Assembly: GCA_025738555.1 (NCBI GenBank)
Contig: JAOVFP010000011.1
Span: 3,968,001 to 4,032,000 of the forward strand
Source of the DNA: Cyathus striatus
Lineage: Eukaryota; Basidiomycota; Agaricomycetes; Agaricales; Nidulariaceae
Reading direction: 5' to 3'
Length of the DNA stretch: 64,000 bases
Below the pieces are notes generated by a model, which was given only the letters and a program-made list of their open reading frames with translations, was not told where the DNA came from and did not search any database. The stretch's first letter is position 1. Every line of letters begins with the position of its first letter. This document shows, piece after piece, positions 46,438 through 58,821 of the stretch. The position numbers were made by a program, and so were the translations under genes.

Positions 46438-48360
46438 GGGTCACCAATCACGCATGTCACACCCCCTTTTCCATTGACCCAGTTGAATATCTCAAGCTAC
46501 AACTTAGTACAAGCCTCTGATTACCTTCAAATAGCTTGCATTATATACAGTTGAATACTATACTTAATATTACTGAATGGATATGTGTGTATTAGTTATA
46601 TCATTATAAAATCATGAGTTAATGCAATCTCTCTGTCAAAAATAGGCATCAAATCAGTATTTCTGTCCCCAGCTCTCAGAATTGTAATATTCCGACTTTC
46701 TTCAATAACAAATATTATACATTAAAGGTAATATAACAATGTTGTTGAGCCACAATTTTGAAAAATAATCTCTGACCATGATATCTGGTATATCATATGT
46801 CATTATTTTGGGGTAACAATCACAAATAAAAAATTCGGGCTCAACAGTCTTATTCTCCTAATAGAACTGATCATATTTCATCACTAACATGAGTTGTAAA
46901 ATTGAGTTCCCATTGTATGGCTGCAGTTTCAAGTGGGGGTCACTAATTTGACATGTCACACCAGTGTGACAGTGATGCATGCCCATTTTGCACAGACTCA
47001 GTGAAATATCTTTTCCTACAGATACTCAATCACTTTAAAATAACTTGCATGATATGTAATTGAGTAGTATATTTAATCTGATATAATTATATTTTTAGTA
47101 GTCTAATACCTAAATTTAAATTTGCATAATAGTCCAACCTCTGCCAAAATATGCATCAAATCAGTAATATTGTGCCCAGTCTTCAGATTTTTACTCTATC
47201 CACTAATCTTAATAACAAAAGTTATATAATTTAACATAAGGAACAAAACTGTTGAGCCAGAATTTTAAGAAACCTTCTTTAACCAGTCAATCATGCAAGG
47301 TAACACACAAGATCTCCAGGTAAAAGTCAAAAAAATAAAAATTCAGGATCAACAGTTCTACTCTAATACTAAATCTGAGTACTTTTTGTCAGTAAAGCTA
47401 GCTGTGAAAGTGAAATTCTGATGAGTGGCCATAGATACAAGTTTTGCCCTCCTAAACAGCGTGAGAAACTAGTATAACATACACTCAAGTTGCACTGTGG
47501 ACCACCATTAGACAGCTATTCTCTTCATAATAATTATTCTGACTCAATATTGTTGTTAATATGTTGTAGCTGAGCACTTTATATCACTATCACTAATTAA
47601 AACAATAAGTTTCCATAAAGCAATTGAAGTTGCAATTTCGCTGTATCAAAGAGCATGGGAATTAGCACAGCACACTTGGAAATACCTCACATACACCACT
47701 TAAACACTACTGCACCCTTTCGACCAACTGATCATTGAATTACACTGTGACAATGATGAACAGTTGGACCCTCTGTTCAAGGATCAGTGTGATGCATGAC
47801 AAATGGAATATCTGTTTGTGAGAATTTTTGCGAGTGAAGCGAGCTGCTGAAAAATAGACCCTAACCTCTATTCAAATCAGATATACTACTGTTCAAATTG
47901 CTCTGTGATGCATGATTAATGAGACATCTGTTCAAGTTCAAAGCATCATGTGATGCATGACTGAACAGTTGGTTGAAAGTCTACAGTACCTCCAACTAAT
48001 AACTTAGCATAAATTCATAAAATAAGCTTTATTATACTACATTTGAACTACTGTTTATGATTATAAGAATAATTTAACCAGATATTTTACTAATATCTCT
48101 TTAATTCTTCAGTTCAGCAACTGTGACAAAGTTGTGACAAGAAAGGAAGATGTATTTGAGCATTTATGTTTATAGTTTTGACATGGTACATATATTTCAA
48201 CACTTAGAATAAATAAAATATTATTATTACACAGAAAGAATGAAGAGAAACACTCAGAATTTCACTTCCCTGCATCAGTTTCATTCTGGGTCAAGATTTT
48301 CATCACTTTTGGTCACACTATGTGACGTCATGCTAAACACCATATAGGGATTGGTGACCC
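46438..48360. mobile_element. Putative non-autonomous TIR element built on a ~500-bp tandem repeat
   Basis: Ends are GGGTCACCAATC (46438-46449) and its exact inverse (48349-48360). The left end continues acgcATGTCACACC, and a related block, ggggtcactaatttgacatgtcacacc-like, recurs at about 46936. From there a second diverged copy of 46438-46935 follows (shared blocks include gcatcaaatcagta, ttgagcca(c/g)aattt, agtattcaacagt-like bases). No coding frame is seen. No target duplication could be defined. Confidence 0.45.
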
Positions 48361-49848
48361 CCACACTTAGCTCAGTAACCGAATTGGTGTTTCCTGATGC
48401 ATATTATCCTGTCCATTCCATTCACTTGCTTACAGGTCCCCATTGAACGTAGTACATGCATACCTTTTGCAACATTCCTTCCACAAACTGTTCGCTGCCT
48501 CTCTATGTCCAGGGCATTGTGCTCAGTTCTACGCAGGCTTTTGGCCATTGTTGTCTTGTGTGCAGGACTGCATGTGCATCGTATTTTTGGTGGATTTGGG
48601 TGCTCACACCATCCATTCATGTCCTTAGAGGTCCCAGTCTCATTCATGTTATGTGTACATACATACTTTCTAGCCATGCGGTATCACCTTGTCCTTTGTA
48701 TCATGGTGGATCATTAATTATATACATTTGATATTTTGGTCTTACTTCACTGTTTCTTTGTGATTCCATTTAAATGCTACTTGCCAAATGTCATTATTCC
48801 TCTCTTCCCCTATCCCTCTCTCCCTCTCTGCATTTCTCTCTTGATCTCTTCTCCTCAATTTTTTTTTGTTGCTCCTTGGTTCTGACATCTAACCTCTCTA
48901 GCCTGCCATCCTCCTCCAGGAGTTTGGTGTCATGTGCTTGTATGAACATCTTTCATTAGTCTTGCAATAATTAAAAGTCTCGCAATATTCATATCATGTT
49001 CAGCAAATATTGCTGTACTTCTTACACTATTAATCATGTACTTTCCATTCTATTACTTCTTCTCTTCATTTCTCTATCCATCTCTTTCCCTATCTTCCTT
49101 ATTTAGACAAGCAAGGTTACAGCTGACGCCGTCAGCAATTCCCAGTAGAGCACTGTATTAAATCATTATAAGTAGAAGAAATAGATGTTAATATTTTAAA
49201 GGCATTCGTTGGGTATAATGTACAGATGTATTGCTTCAAATTCTCAAAATCTTTGTCAATCTTGGAATGAAGATGATATTTCGGCCGTGAAGTCTAACCA
49301 AGTACAATAAGCTTAGTTCGGCTGCTAAACGAGCCATAATTTCATTGATAAGGGCTAGCCAGTTTCCCGGTTTTTCCACTTTCCGAGGTCTCGCGACAAA
49401 AATATTCATACCATATCTCACAGTGCTTCAAAAAATGTAGTTAAAGTCTTAAATGGTTTCATACAAGGTCTACTATCTAGCATATGTGCCGAATTCTAAT
49501 TTCACAGTTACTGGAATTATAAATATCGATTTTCTGCTAATTGGCCAGGTTCCTGAGCTAATACAGTACGTTTTCTCGCGCAATTATCGGGTCCGGAATC
49601 GCCGGAGTTCATTAGGTTGACAGTGACTATGTAGTCAGAATAAATTTATTGTACACCATTGCATTCTTGCTTCCATTCGCTGACCTACGGTACGTTCGTT
49701 TTCAATTAATTACCAAAGTATGTACGTAGGCCAGACTTAGATATCTTCACACAGAACCCGCGCCGCATTGTTCAGTAATATCTATCTCACGTATAAAAGG
49801 AACCCACTTCAATGGTTTCACGACAACCTCCTTGGCCTCGTTGCAGAC
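48361..49848. other. No gene recognised; promoter region of the next gene at the end
   Basis: Overlapping short frames at 48397-48731 show no motif. From about 49655 the sequence matches 52830 onwards, upstream of the next paralogue (for example gcattcttgcttcca versus gcatttttgctttca, and atatcttcacacagag/a in both). Confidence 0.4.
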
Positions 49849-51795
49849 ATGGATCCTTTGACATTGCGCTCTCGTTTGTTCGCCGTCAAGTCGTCCAACT
49901 TCCTAGAGCGACGGATTATATCACACGGTGAATTATATTAATTTTTTTTTCCAATCCTGATAACGCTCAATGTGACATGCTCTAATACTAGCTCGCTTTT
50001 ACACCCTGGATGTTTTGCAGAAAGGGCTTAAAAAAGGACAACTCATCGTTATCGAAAAGAAGAAAGAAACCGTATTTGGAGTCAAAGTCCCTGATGGAGA
50101 ATCAGTGGTTTTTGAAATCTTGAACAAAAGGTTTTGGGGACGCCTCTTTCTATCAGGAGATCTTGGGCGTAAGTTATCCTTATTTTGCAACCTCAGCACC
50201 AGTGCTTAAGCTCGCAGTGGCGGAGGCATATATGGAAGGAGATTGCGAAGTTTCAAGCCTAAAAGACATGATGAACGTAAGTACGCATATATATATCTAA
50301 AATGTTTCTTAGCTCGTCACATCTTCCAGCTCTGGTTGGATAACCGTGATAGCCTTAGTGACCTGAACAGTACAATCAGCGCCGTTTTTGCCTATTATTC
50401 AGCCGTGATTATAAACTTTACTTTCAAACAGAACTTGAAAATGTCCCGGGCCAACGCAGTAAGAAATCTCAGTTTCATCTTTGTGGCAATATTTGACTGA
50501 ATGGGATTATGAATTTCACTTTAGGAATTTGCGTATAATATTTCCAACGACTTCATGAAATGCTTTTTAAGCAAAGAGATGATGTACTCTTCTGCTATCT
50601 GGGGAGATGAAGAGAACGGTCCTCGCGGCGATCTTACTGTGGGACCAGCTGACGACGATCTGGAAAACGCGCAGCTCAGGAAAATTCAATATTTTCTCAA
50701 GCATGCTCGCTTGAGACTTGGAGATCGTATACTTGAAATCGGGTGTGGCTGGGGTGGAATGGCAATCGAGGTACGTATAGCAGCTTAAATTTATGAAGCT
50801 GGGTATGACAGTAACATCTATTTTATACAACAGGCAGCACGTCTAGGATGTACAGTTGAAGCGATTACCCTATCCGTAGAACAGAAGCTCTTTGCTGAAA
50901 TGCGCATTGCCGAGGAAGGCTTCTCGGACTCTATAACAATTCGGCTTTGTGACTATCGTAAACTTCCTCGCGAGTTTGAACATTCATTTGATGCTGTAAT
51001 CAGTTGCGAGATGGCCGAGGTACGGTATTTACTTTTTAGGAATGTACGTGTTAGCTAACGTGATTGTCAAACCAAAGGCAGTGGGACACAAGAATTTCGG
51101 ACACTACTTTCGTGTAATCGATTGGGCCTTGAAGAAAGACAGAGCCACTGCTGTGATTTCTGTAAATACACAACCAGAACATCGATACACTGCATTTCAG
51201 TGAGTATCTCAACACTTTGTTTTCTAGTGTACATGTCTGATTGCTCTTCATGATTTTCTCTAGGAATGAAGATTTTATGCGACGATATCACTGGCCTAAC
51301 TGTCACCTGCCAAGTCCAATTGGCTTTTTGAATGCTTTACAGAAGAGTGTCAAAGGGAAGCTTGTTTTATACTCGGTGGAAGACCTCGGTATCCGTATGT
51401 TTCGTTTATGTAAGTTGCATAATAGTATCTCATACTAACTGAATAATAGATTACGCCCGGACTCTTCGTGAATGGGGACTGTAAGAATTAAATCGTCTTG
51501 ACCATTGAGCACTTTTACAATGATATTCATCTCAGGCGGTTTGAAAAGAATTTTAAAGGTTCTGTGGTTGAAGGGATGAAAATAAAATATCCTTATCTTC
51601 AGGATCCGAAGAATCTAGAAGTTTTTACGAGGAAGTGGAGGTACATGTTTGTGTACTGCTCAATGGCATTTTCCAGAGCTGATAACTCCCTTCACTACTT
51701 CACTTTTGCTCGTCCTGTAAGTTCGCATTTACAATTTTCGTGACTCTTTAATACTTAACGCGACACAGGAAAATGCCTCAGAGCCTTGTGCATAA
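49849..51795 (+). CDS. Cyclopropane-fatty-acid-synthase-like methyltransferase, copy 1
   Basis: A SAM-dependent methyltransferase of the CFA / mycolic-acid cyclopropane synthase family, which transfers a methylene group to the double bond of phospholipid acyl chains. About 456 residues in eleven or twelve exons. An N-terminal domain (RFYTLDVLQKGLKKG, NKRFWGRLF, EAYMEGDCEV) is followed by the Rossmann SAM site ILEIGCGWGGMAIEA (near residue 218), QPEHRYTAFQNEDFMRRYHW, a C-terminal LREWG-RFEKNF and the end ENASEPCA. In the usual EHVG motif the His is Ala (CEMAE-AVGHKNF), exactly at an exon junction. The family's catalytic Cys position reads YSSAIW. First of three tandem paralogues. Expected to be cytosolic or membrane-associated. 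Confidence 0.9.
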
Positions 51796-53026
51796 ATATC
51801 CTCCATAAATACATCCGAGACCCAACGTACAAATGTCCAACAGGAAATCGACATCATTGTCGCTATTGTAGTACAATAAACATTTGATCTCGGTCGAATT
51901 TCTTGTATCTGATCAAGCTCGGTTTCTGTAATGAAAATTGCTAGTTTTCTGCCATGTGTACGAAAAAACCACCAGCTGAGTCAGTCATTCCGTAAGTCGA
52001 GGTGCAGGCCGTACATGATACATCTAACACACTTGGAACACACACAGCTCTTGTCGCTAAGTCGTGTCTTTGATAAAACCACTGAGCGACTGAGTATTGG
52101 CGCAGAGTGGAGAATTACTACACTCCTGAGTTATAGCCTTAAGGTCTTCCTTCGATTATCTAATTCGCTTGGTGGACGATGACTTGTACTATCGAAGTAC
52201 TATGTACTCGGTTTGAGCAAACGTGGTTAATATGCAGTATCCGGAGTAAGTACCTGAGAGTCGACTCTAGTATAGCGTCGACTTAACTCAATCCCGGTTA
52301 CAATCCCGGTTACTGATACATCGTGAGCGACGAATGATGTATTGATTGGATAGATCCTTGGAAATCAACTTGACCAAATACTCCTAAATACAATACCGCT
52401 GGCAGTTGGTGTCCGGCGAGGGCCGCTGTAGAGCTAGCGCTGATCCTTGCCTCTTTCCTTGCCTCTACATAGGTCTAACACGCCATGGTCAATCCTGGGT
52501 CAATTTATCACATCCATGACCATCCAGTCCTTTATTGCACGGCTTCCACTTCCATTTGTCATCTACCGCTAAATCACGCAGCACCTCTAAAGCTACCTTG
52601 GGAAAACACGGGGCATCCGGAATCTTGTCGCTCCGTAATGCTAAGCGGGAGGAAATAGCACCTTCAAGTAAGAGATAACATATGCCGAGCTATTTCTCAG
52701 ATGTTAACCGGAGGTATTATTAGATCAGATCACAACGCACCTCAAGTTTCTTCGAGTCCAGAACGCCATCAGATTCACTGGCCCATGGTTTCTTCCGATC
52801 AACTATTATAAAGGGAAACTCATATGGGCAGCATTGCATTTTTGCTTTCATCCACTGACATCCGGTATGTTCGTTTTGAATTGGTTATCCATGTACGAAG
52901 GCCAGACTCATATATCTTCACACAGAGCGGAACAGTATCACTGGTTCAACTCCCGTCTCCATTTCGCGCATACGTATAAATGGGTACCACTTCAATGGCT
53001 TCATGGCAATAGGCTTTATTGCAAAC
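51796..53026. other. Spacer between CFA-like copies 1 and 2
   Basis: No gene is seen. The last ~200 bp (from about 52830) match the promoter region of copy 1, so the duplicated unit includes upstream sequence. Confidence 0.5.
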
Positions 53027-54966
53027 ATGGACACTTTGACATTGCGTTCCCGCTTGTTTACCGTCAAGTCATCCCACTTCTTAGAGCGAAGAATTATATC
53101 ACATGGTGAGTTGTATATTTCTTCTCTCATTCTTAAACCACTTAATTCGACATTTTCTAGCTCGCTCTTACATTTTAGATGTTTTGCGGAAAGGGCTTGA
53201 GAAAGGTCAACTAACCATTGTCGACATTGACAAGAACAAAAAACACGTGTTTGGGGTCAAGGTCTTCGGTACAGCACCTGTGACCTTGGAAGTCGTAAAC
53301 GATAGGTTTTGGGGTCACCTCTTTTTATCGAGCGACCTTCGGCGTACGTTACTTCCGTTTTTCAAGCCGAGTATAGATGCTTAACTTTACAGTTGCGGAG
53401 GCATATATGGAAAATGACTTCGAAGTATCAAGCCTGAAAGACATGATGAACGTAAGTAGTAGTCATATATTGTACCTCTCGAATGCTTCTCAACGTCAAT
53501 TCGTATCCTTCAGCTATGGTTGGATAACCGTGATAGCCTTCGTGGCCTGTCTAGTACTATCAGCACGATATTTTCTTATTATTCTTCGGTTCTCATAAAC
53601 TTTACTTTCCGGCACAACTTAAAAATGGCCCGGGCCAGCGCGGTAAGCAGTTCCAGTTTAACTAACAGCAATACCTGACGAAACAGAATTAAAACCTCAG
53701 GAATTCTCGTACAGCGTTTCAAATGATTTTATGAAGTGCTTTCTGAGCAAAGAGATGATGTACTCTTCCGCTATCTGGGGCGATGAAGAGAACGGTCCTC
53801 GCGGAGATCTTACTGTGGGACCAACCGACGAAGATCTGGAAGCCGCACAGCACAGGAAAATTCAATATTGTCTCAAGAAGGCTCGCTTGAGACCTGGAGA
53901 TCGTGTGCTTGAGATTGGATGTGGCTGGGGTGCAATGGCAATCGAGGTACGCATAATAGTTCGCATTTGCGACACGCGTGTAGTAACGTCTGTGTTCTGC
54001 GATAGGCAGCACGTCTTAGATGCACTGTTGAAGCAATTACCCTCTCCACAGAACAAAAGCTTCTGGCTGACATACGCATTGCCGAGGCAGGTTTTTCGGA
54101 CTTCATTATAGTGCGGCTTTGCGATTATCGCAAATTTCCTCCTGAATTCGAACACTCGTTTGATGCATTCCTCAGTTTTGAAATGATTGAAGTACGTGAA
54201 TTCCTTTTATGAACTTATGCATTCGCTAGTGTGATTGACAATGCAAAGGCAGTAGGGTATAAGAATTTAGGTCACTACTTTCGTATAATCGATTGGACCT
54301 TGAAGGTAGACAGAGGCACCGCCGTGATTTCGTCGAATACGCAGCCAGAACACCGATACACTGTATTCCAGTAAGTGTCGTTATTTTACTCTTTGATGCA
54401 TATCGACATTTATTCATTATTGTCTCTAGGCATGAAGATTTTATGCGCCGTTATCATTGGCCAAATAGTCATCTGCCTAGTCCCACTAGCTTTTTGAACA
54501 CATTACAGAACAGCGTCAAAGGGAAGCTTGTTGTTCACACTGTTGAAGATCTTGGAATTCGTATGTTCACTTATCATAAGTTGAATGTCACTATCGCGTG
54601 CTGACCGAAGAATAGATTACTGCAGGACTCTTCATGAATGGGGACGGTATGGATAGAACTACCGTGATATTTGAGATACATGTTGACTAACAAGACTTGT
54701 TTTAGGAGGTTCGAAAAGAACTTTAAAGATTCCGTGGTTGAAGGAATGAAAACTAAATATCCGTATCTTCAGGATCCCCAACAACTAGATGCCTTTATTA
54801 GAAAGTGGAGGTACATGTTTGTCTATACGGAAATGGCGTTCTCGAGAGCCCATAACTCTCTTCATTACTTTACTTTGGCTCGTCCTGTAAGAAGTTTACT
54901 CTTGAAGATTAATATTGCTCCGTACTTAACGCGACATAGGAGAATGCCTCAGAGCCTTGTGCATAA
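53027..54966 (+). CDS. Cyclopropane-fatty-acid-synthase-like methyltransferase, copy 2
   Basis: Same exon plan and length as copy 1 and the more similar partner (start MDTLTLRSRLFTVKSSHFLE, SAM site VLEIGCGWGAMAIEA, end ENASEPCA). The CFA EHVG motif again has Ala for His (FEMIE-AVGYKNLGHYF), and the Cys position is YSSAIW. In the helix after the SAM site it has LRCTVEAITLS. Reading frames and GT-AG introns are intact throughout, so it looks functional, or at least not decayed. It shares upstream sequence with copy 1, suggesting the two arose from the latest duplication and may be expressed alike. Confidence 0.9.
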
Positions 54967-56046
54967 TTAGACAGCTGACCCATTAATGTAAAACAGGAGA
55001 AGTATTTCATAACATGCTTCTTGGTTTGAGTTACTACATTTATGCTTAAAGTGTGTACCCGAGCCACATCAGACTTCTCCCACCAGGCACCGGTCTGAGT
55101 ATAAGTATACTAGGATATACTATTTAGCACGCCTCAATCAGCCTTATCGAACGCTCGAACGGGCTAGTTTGGAAGCCCCAGCCCCCTACAAACGAGATCA
55201 CGCTGGCAGTATCGATGTGACGGATCGGCCCTCCGGGATACAAAATTGCTACAAACGGCCTACGCAGGACGAACAATACAAGAGATGTGTACCTAAACTA
55301 CGCCACATCAAGGTCCAATGTTGAAATCATCGAGACTCGGTTGACAACGTTGCGCTGACTAAGTTGTTTTCACTGCTCTCCAGTACTATCGCATACGCAC
55401 CATCGTTTGGAAACCCAATAGTTGGCCTTAACGTTTTAGCTTTACAAGGAATAGATACAGCACACTGGCTTCGACCTTTTCACTAGAAACCGATAACTAA
55501 TGCCTACTAGGTGCCTTGTGGCACTTTAGCTTTAGTCACTGGTGGCTGGTCCGAAGTCTCGGAAATGTGTGGGGTGGAAATCATTTGGTTCAATTGGGCG
55601 AAGATTGAATCTGATTCTGCTATATACGTCTATTTCAGTATTCGACGTGATGCTGTATACCAACCATTTGGAGATCTCCTCTCCCAACGACATGAGACCG
55701 CCTTTCGAAAATAAATAATTGAAAGATTTTGGGCTTGCATCTTCACGGTATGTATCCCAATGGCCTGATGCAGTACATTTGGTCAGTATTGATAAGCTGA
55801 TACTTGATAATGATAGATAAAAATATGCACCCCGTCCTCGCCCGCTGCCTTCATATGTTTTAATAGGAGCCAAACGGAGCAACTTTTGGATAGGCTCACA
55901 AACTATAGTACCATTCCAGTTGGAGAAACCATGACAGCCATGACCGGCTGTAAATATTTATTTCCTTAACAGTGATTAAAGTACACATATATATATGACA
56001 GATACCTCCAACGGTTCTAAACAGCTACCCTTCAGTCATAGCATAT
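54967..56046. other. Spacer between CFA-like copies 2 and 3
   Basis: Short frames on both strands (for example 55882-55532 minus) have no motif. No promoter similarity to copies 1 and 2 was noticed. Confidence 0.4.
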
Positions 56047-57992
56047 ATGTATACTATTACATTGTGCTCTCGTATGTTTACTGTCAAGGCTTCCTCTTTC
56101 TTAGAACGAAGCATCATATCATATGGTGAATTGTCTACAAACTACTATTTTTGGTTGCTAACACATATTTCAACAAATTCCTAGCTCGTTATTACATTCT
56201 GGATGTTCTTCAGAAAGGAATTAAGAAAGGGAAACTAACTGTAATGGATAACTTGGGAAGCGAACATCTGTTCGGGGTCGAGATGACCGGCGGCACAGCT
56301 CCAGTTGTCCTGAAAGTAGTAAATGATAGGTTTTGGGGTCGCCTCTTTTTGTATAATGATCTCGGCCGTGAGTTGTCTTCAATTCTGCGACGAGTACCGG
56401 CTCTCAATGTTAACATTACAGTTGCGGAGGCATACATGGAAGGTGACTTTGAGGTTTCAAGCCTCAAAGATATGATGAATGTAAGTCACTACCCTATATT
56501 ATGGATTATATTTCAAAACTGATATCCTTTAGTTGTGGCTGGACAATCGTAAAAGCCTAAGCGGTCTAGCTAATACCATTAGCAATTTTTTTGCTTATTA
56601 TTCTGCCTTCACTATAAACTTCACTTTCCGACAGAATCTGGAAATGGCGAAAGCTGATGCAGTAGGTGAATTTGACTCGTGTTAACTAAAAGCACTGATG
56701 TAAGTAAAATCCCAAGGCATTTTCTTATGACATTTCGAATGATTTCATGAAATGTTTTTTGAGCGATGATATGATGTACTCCGCTGCCGTCTGGAGTGAC
56801 GAAGAGAACGGTCCTCGTGGGGATCTCACTGTAGGACCAACTGAAGGTGATCTGGAAGCTGCACAACAACGGAAAATTCAGCATTTTCTCAAGAAGGCAC
56901 GTTTGAGGCCTGGAGATCGTCTCCTTGACATTGGATGTGGCTGGGGATCGATATCAATTGCAGTATACTAATTCTATTCTTTGAACAGGATGTCAAATAA
57001 ATTTTATTCTAATGCAGGCAGCAAGACTTGGATGTTTCGTTGAAGCAATCACCTTATCCGCTGAACAAAAGATGTTTGCTGATAAGCGCATTGCTGAAGC
57101 AGGCCTCTCGCACCTTATTACCGTTAGGCTTTGTGATTACCGCGATCTTCCTCCAGAATTTAAGCACTCATTTGATGCATGCATCGGCTGTGAGGTGGTT
57201 GAAGTACGATGGTTAATTTCCACAGGTGTAGGAAATTACTTATATCTTATTTATAGCACGTAGGGCACAAAAATTATGGAACTTACTTTGGCGTGATTGA
57301 TTGGGCCTTGAAGGTGGATAGAGGGACTGCTGTAATGTCATCAACTACGCAGCCGGAGCATCGATACAGCGAATTTCAGTGAGCATTTCTAACCCATATA
57401 TTATTTCTTTGCGTGGAAGTTCTATTACTTAAATCTTCATCGATATCTCTAGAACGGAAGATTTCGCCCGTCGTTATCATTGGCCAAATACTCATGCTCC
57501 TAGCCCAACTAGCTTCATAAATGCATTGCAAAAAACTATACAAGGGAAACTGGTCGTATACTCTGTTGAGGATCATGGAATTCGTAGGTCTCCAGCATAT
57601 GTTATATGTTCTCACCCCATTCTTAGAATTGAATGACTAGATTACTGTAGGACTCTACGTGAATGGGGGCGGTATGGAAGCGATTTTTTGTGATCTCTTT
57701 CAACTGTCTACTGACTATGAAATCTATTGTAGGAGATTTGAAAAGAATTTTAAAGGTTCTGTGGTTGAAGAAATGAAAATTAAGTACCCTTCTCTTCAGA
57801 ATCCGGAAAATTTAGAAGTGTTTGTTAGAAAGTGGAGGTACATCTTCGTTTACGCAGAAGTGGGATATGCCCGAGCTTATACCTCTCTTCATCAATTTAC
57901 TTTTGTTCGCCCTGTAAGTTTCCTATAATTGTTATTCCTTCCTGAATCACGTTAATTCTTCACAGGAAAACGTATCAGAGCCTTGCTCTTGA
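56047..57992 (+). CDS. Cyclopropane-fatty-acid-synthase-like methyltransferase, copy 3
   Basis: Third paralogue with the same introns (start MYTITLCSRMFTVKASSFLE, SAM site LLDIGCGWGSISIAA, RYHWPNTHAPSPTSF, end ENVSEPCS, TGA 57990-57992). It differs from copies 1 and 2 in keeping the canonical His: CEVVE-HVGHKNYGTYF. The Cys position reads YSAAVW. It is the most diverged of the three. As it keeps the bicarbonate-binding His of bacterial enzymes, it is the best candidate for ancestral activity. An in-frame ATG at 56074 (MFTVKASSF) could also be the start. Confidence 0.9.
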
Positions 57993-58604
57993 ACATGTCT
58001 AGAATATGTGTGTATTATATATATTTACGAGCATTACTGCACTGCATTTTAGGGTTGTTTAAACAGTTCGAGTCTGATTTGAGAAGTTTACCGGTACAAT
58101 AAGCCATTTCATTGATGCTGCTATTAGACTAGTACTGGGCAGACACTCAGAGTTTTCATTTTCATTTTTATACACATAATTAGCGGGCGACGGCAGTCAT
58201 CGCTCAGTATTAACAATATCGAGTAAGATTAAATATTCATAGGGAACGAATAAGGACGAAAGAGGAAATAGTAAACTCATCAACTTATAACTTACGCGTG
58301 GCTAACTAAGCGAAAGATAATTAATATGACTTCCGTCTTCGACGGTGTCCCGCTTCGCCTCTGGGACAGGTTAGTTCTACTTTCAAACTTCATGTTTTCT
58401 GCACGCTCGCGCTCGTCAAGCAAATAATACCAATTCGAATCAATGCCATATATATGGGAAGGGAAGGTAAATAGCTTAGGAATATAAGATGAGTTTAATC
58501 TGAGTATTATAGAGCCGAAAATAAAAGGTGTTTAAGATAGCATGGTACAACAGTAAGTAACGTGATGGAAATGAATAGTTAATTATTTAGTCCTCCTTGT
58601 CTTC
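57993..58604. other. Intergenic, nothing supportable
   Basis: A possible first exon MTSVFDGVPLRLWD (58326-58369) ends at a gttagt donor but no continuation was found. Confidence 0.35.
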
Positions 58605-58821
58605 CTACTGCGGTGTGTAGCTAACGCTATCGGAACATGTGGTAAGGTAACAGTCGACTTTCCGAATCCCTACAACTTTGCCCCCTACTATGACATCTCT
58701 GTATTCGCAATGGGATACAGGAACAGAAGTGAGCATTGTTTTATCATCTTCCTAAGACAATGTATTTGGATATTAGACGGATTTCAAAGGGACCGAAGGT
58801 ACGTACGAATATCGCCACCAT
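58605..58821 (-). CDS. Small Cys-motif protein D (53 aa)
   Basis: Exon 1 is 15 nt (MVAIF, 58821-58807). A 55-nt phase-0 GT-AG intron (58806-58752) follows, and exon 2 runs to TAG at 58607-58605. The core is TSVPVSHCEYRDVIVGGK, then VDCYLTTCSDS (C-x4-C). Alignment with gene A (SIPVSRCEMDAIYDENGK ... CSNPTC) is direct, including the GK pair. There is no signal peptide. It sits between CFA-like copy 3 and the questin-oxidase-like gene, 42 kb from the other members. Function unknown. Confidence 0.7.

Noticed and set aside
48372..48731. Overlapping 90-106 codon frames on both strands.
   Set aside because: Three frames are open at once, none with a motif or splice support, in repeat-rich DNA.
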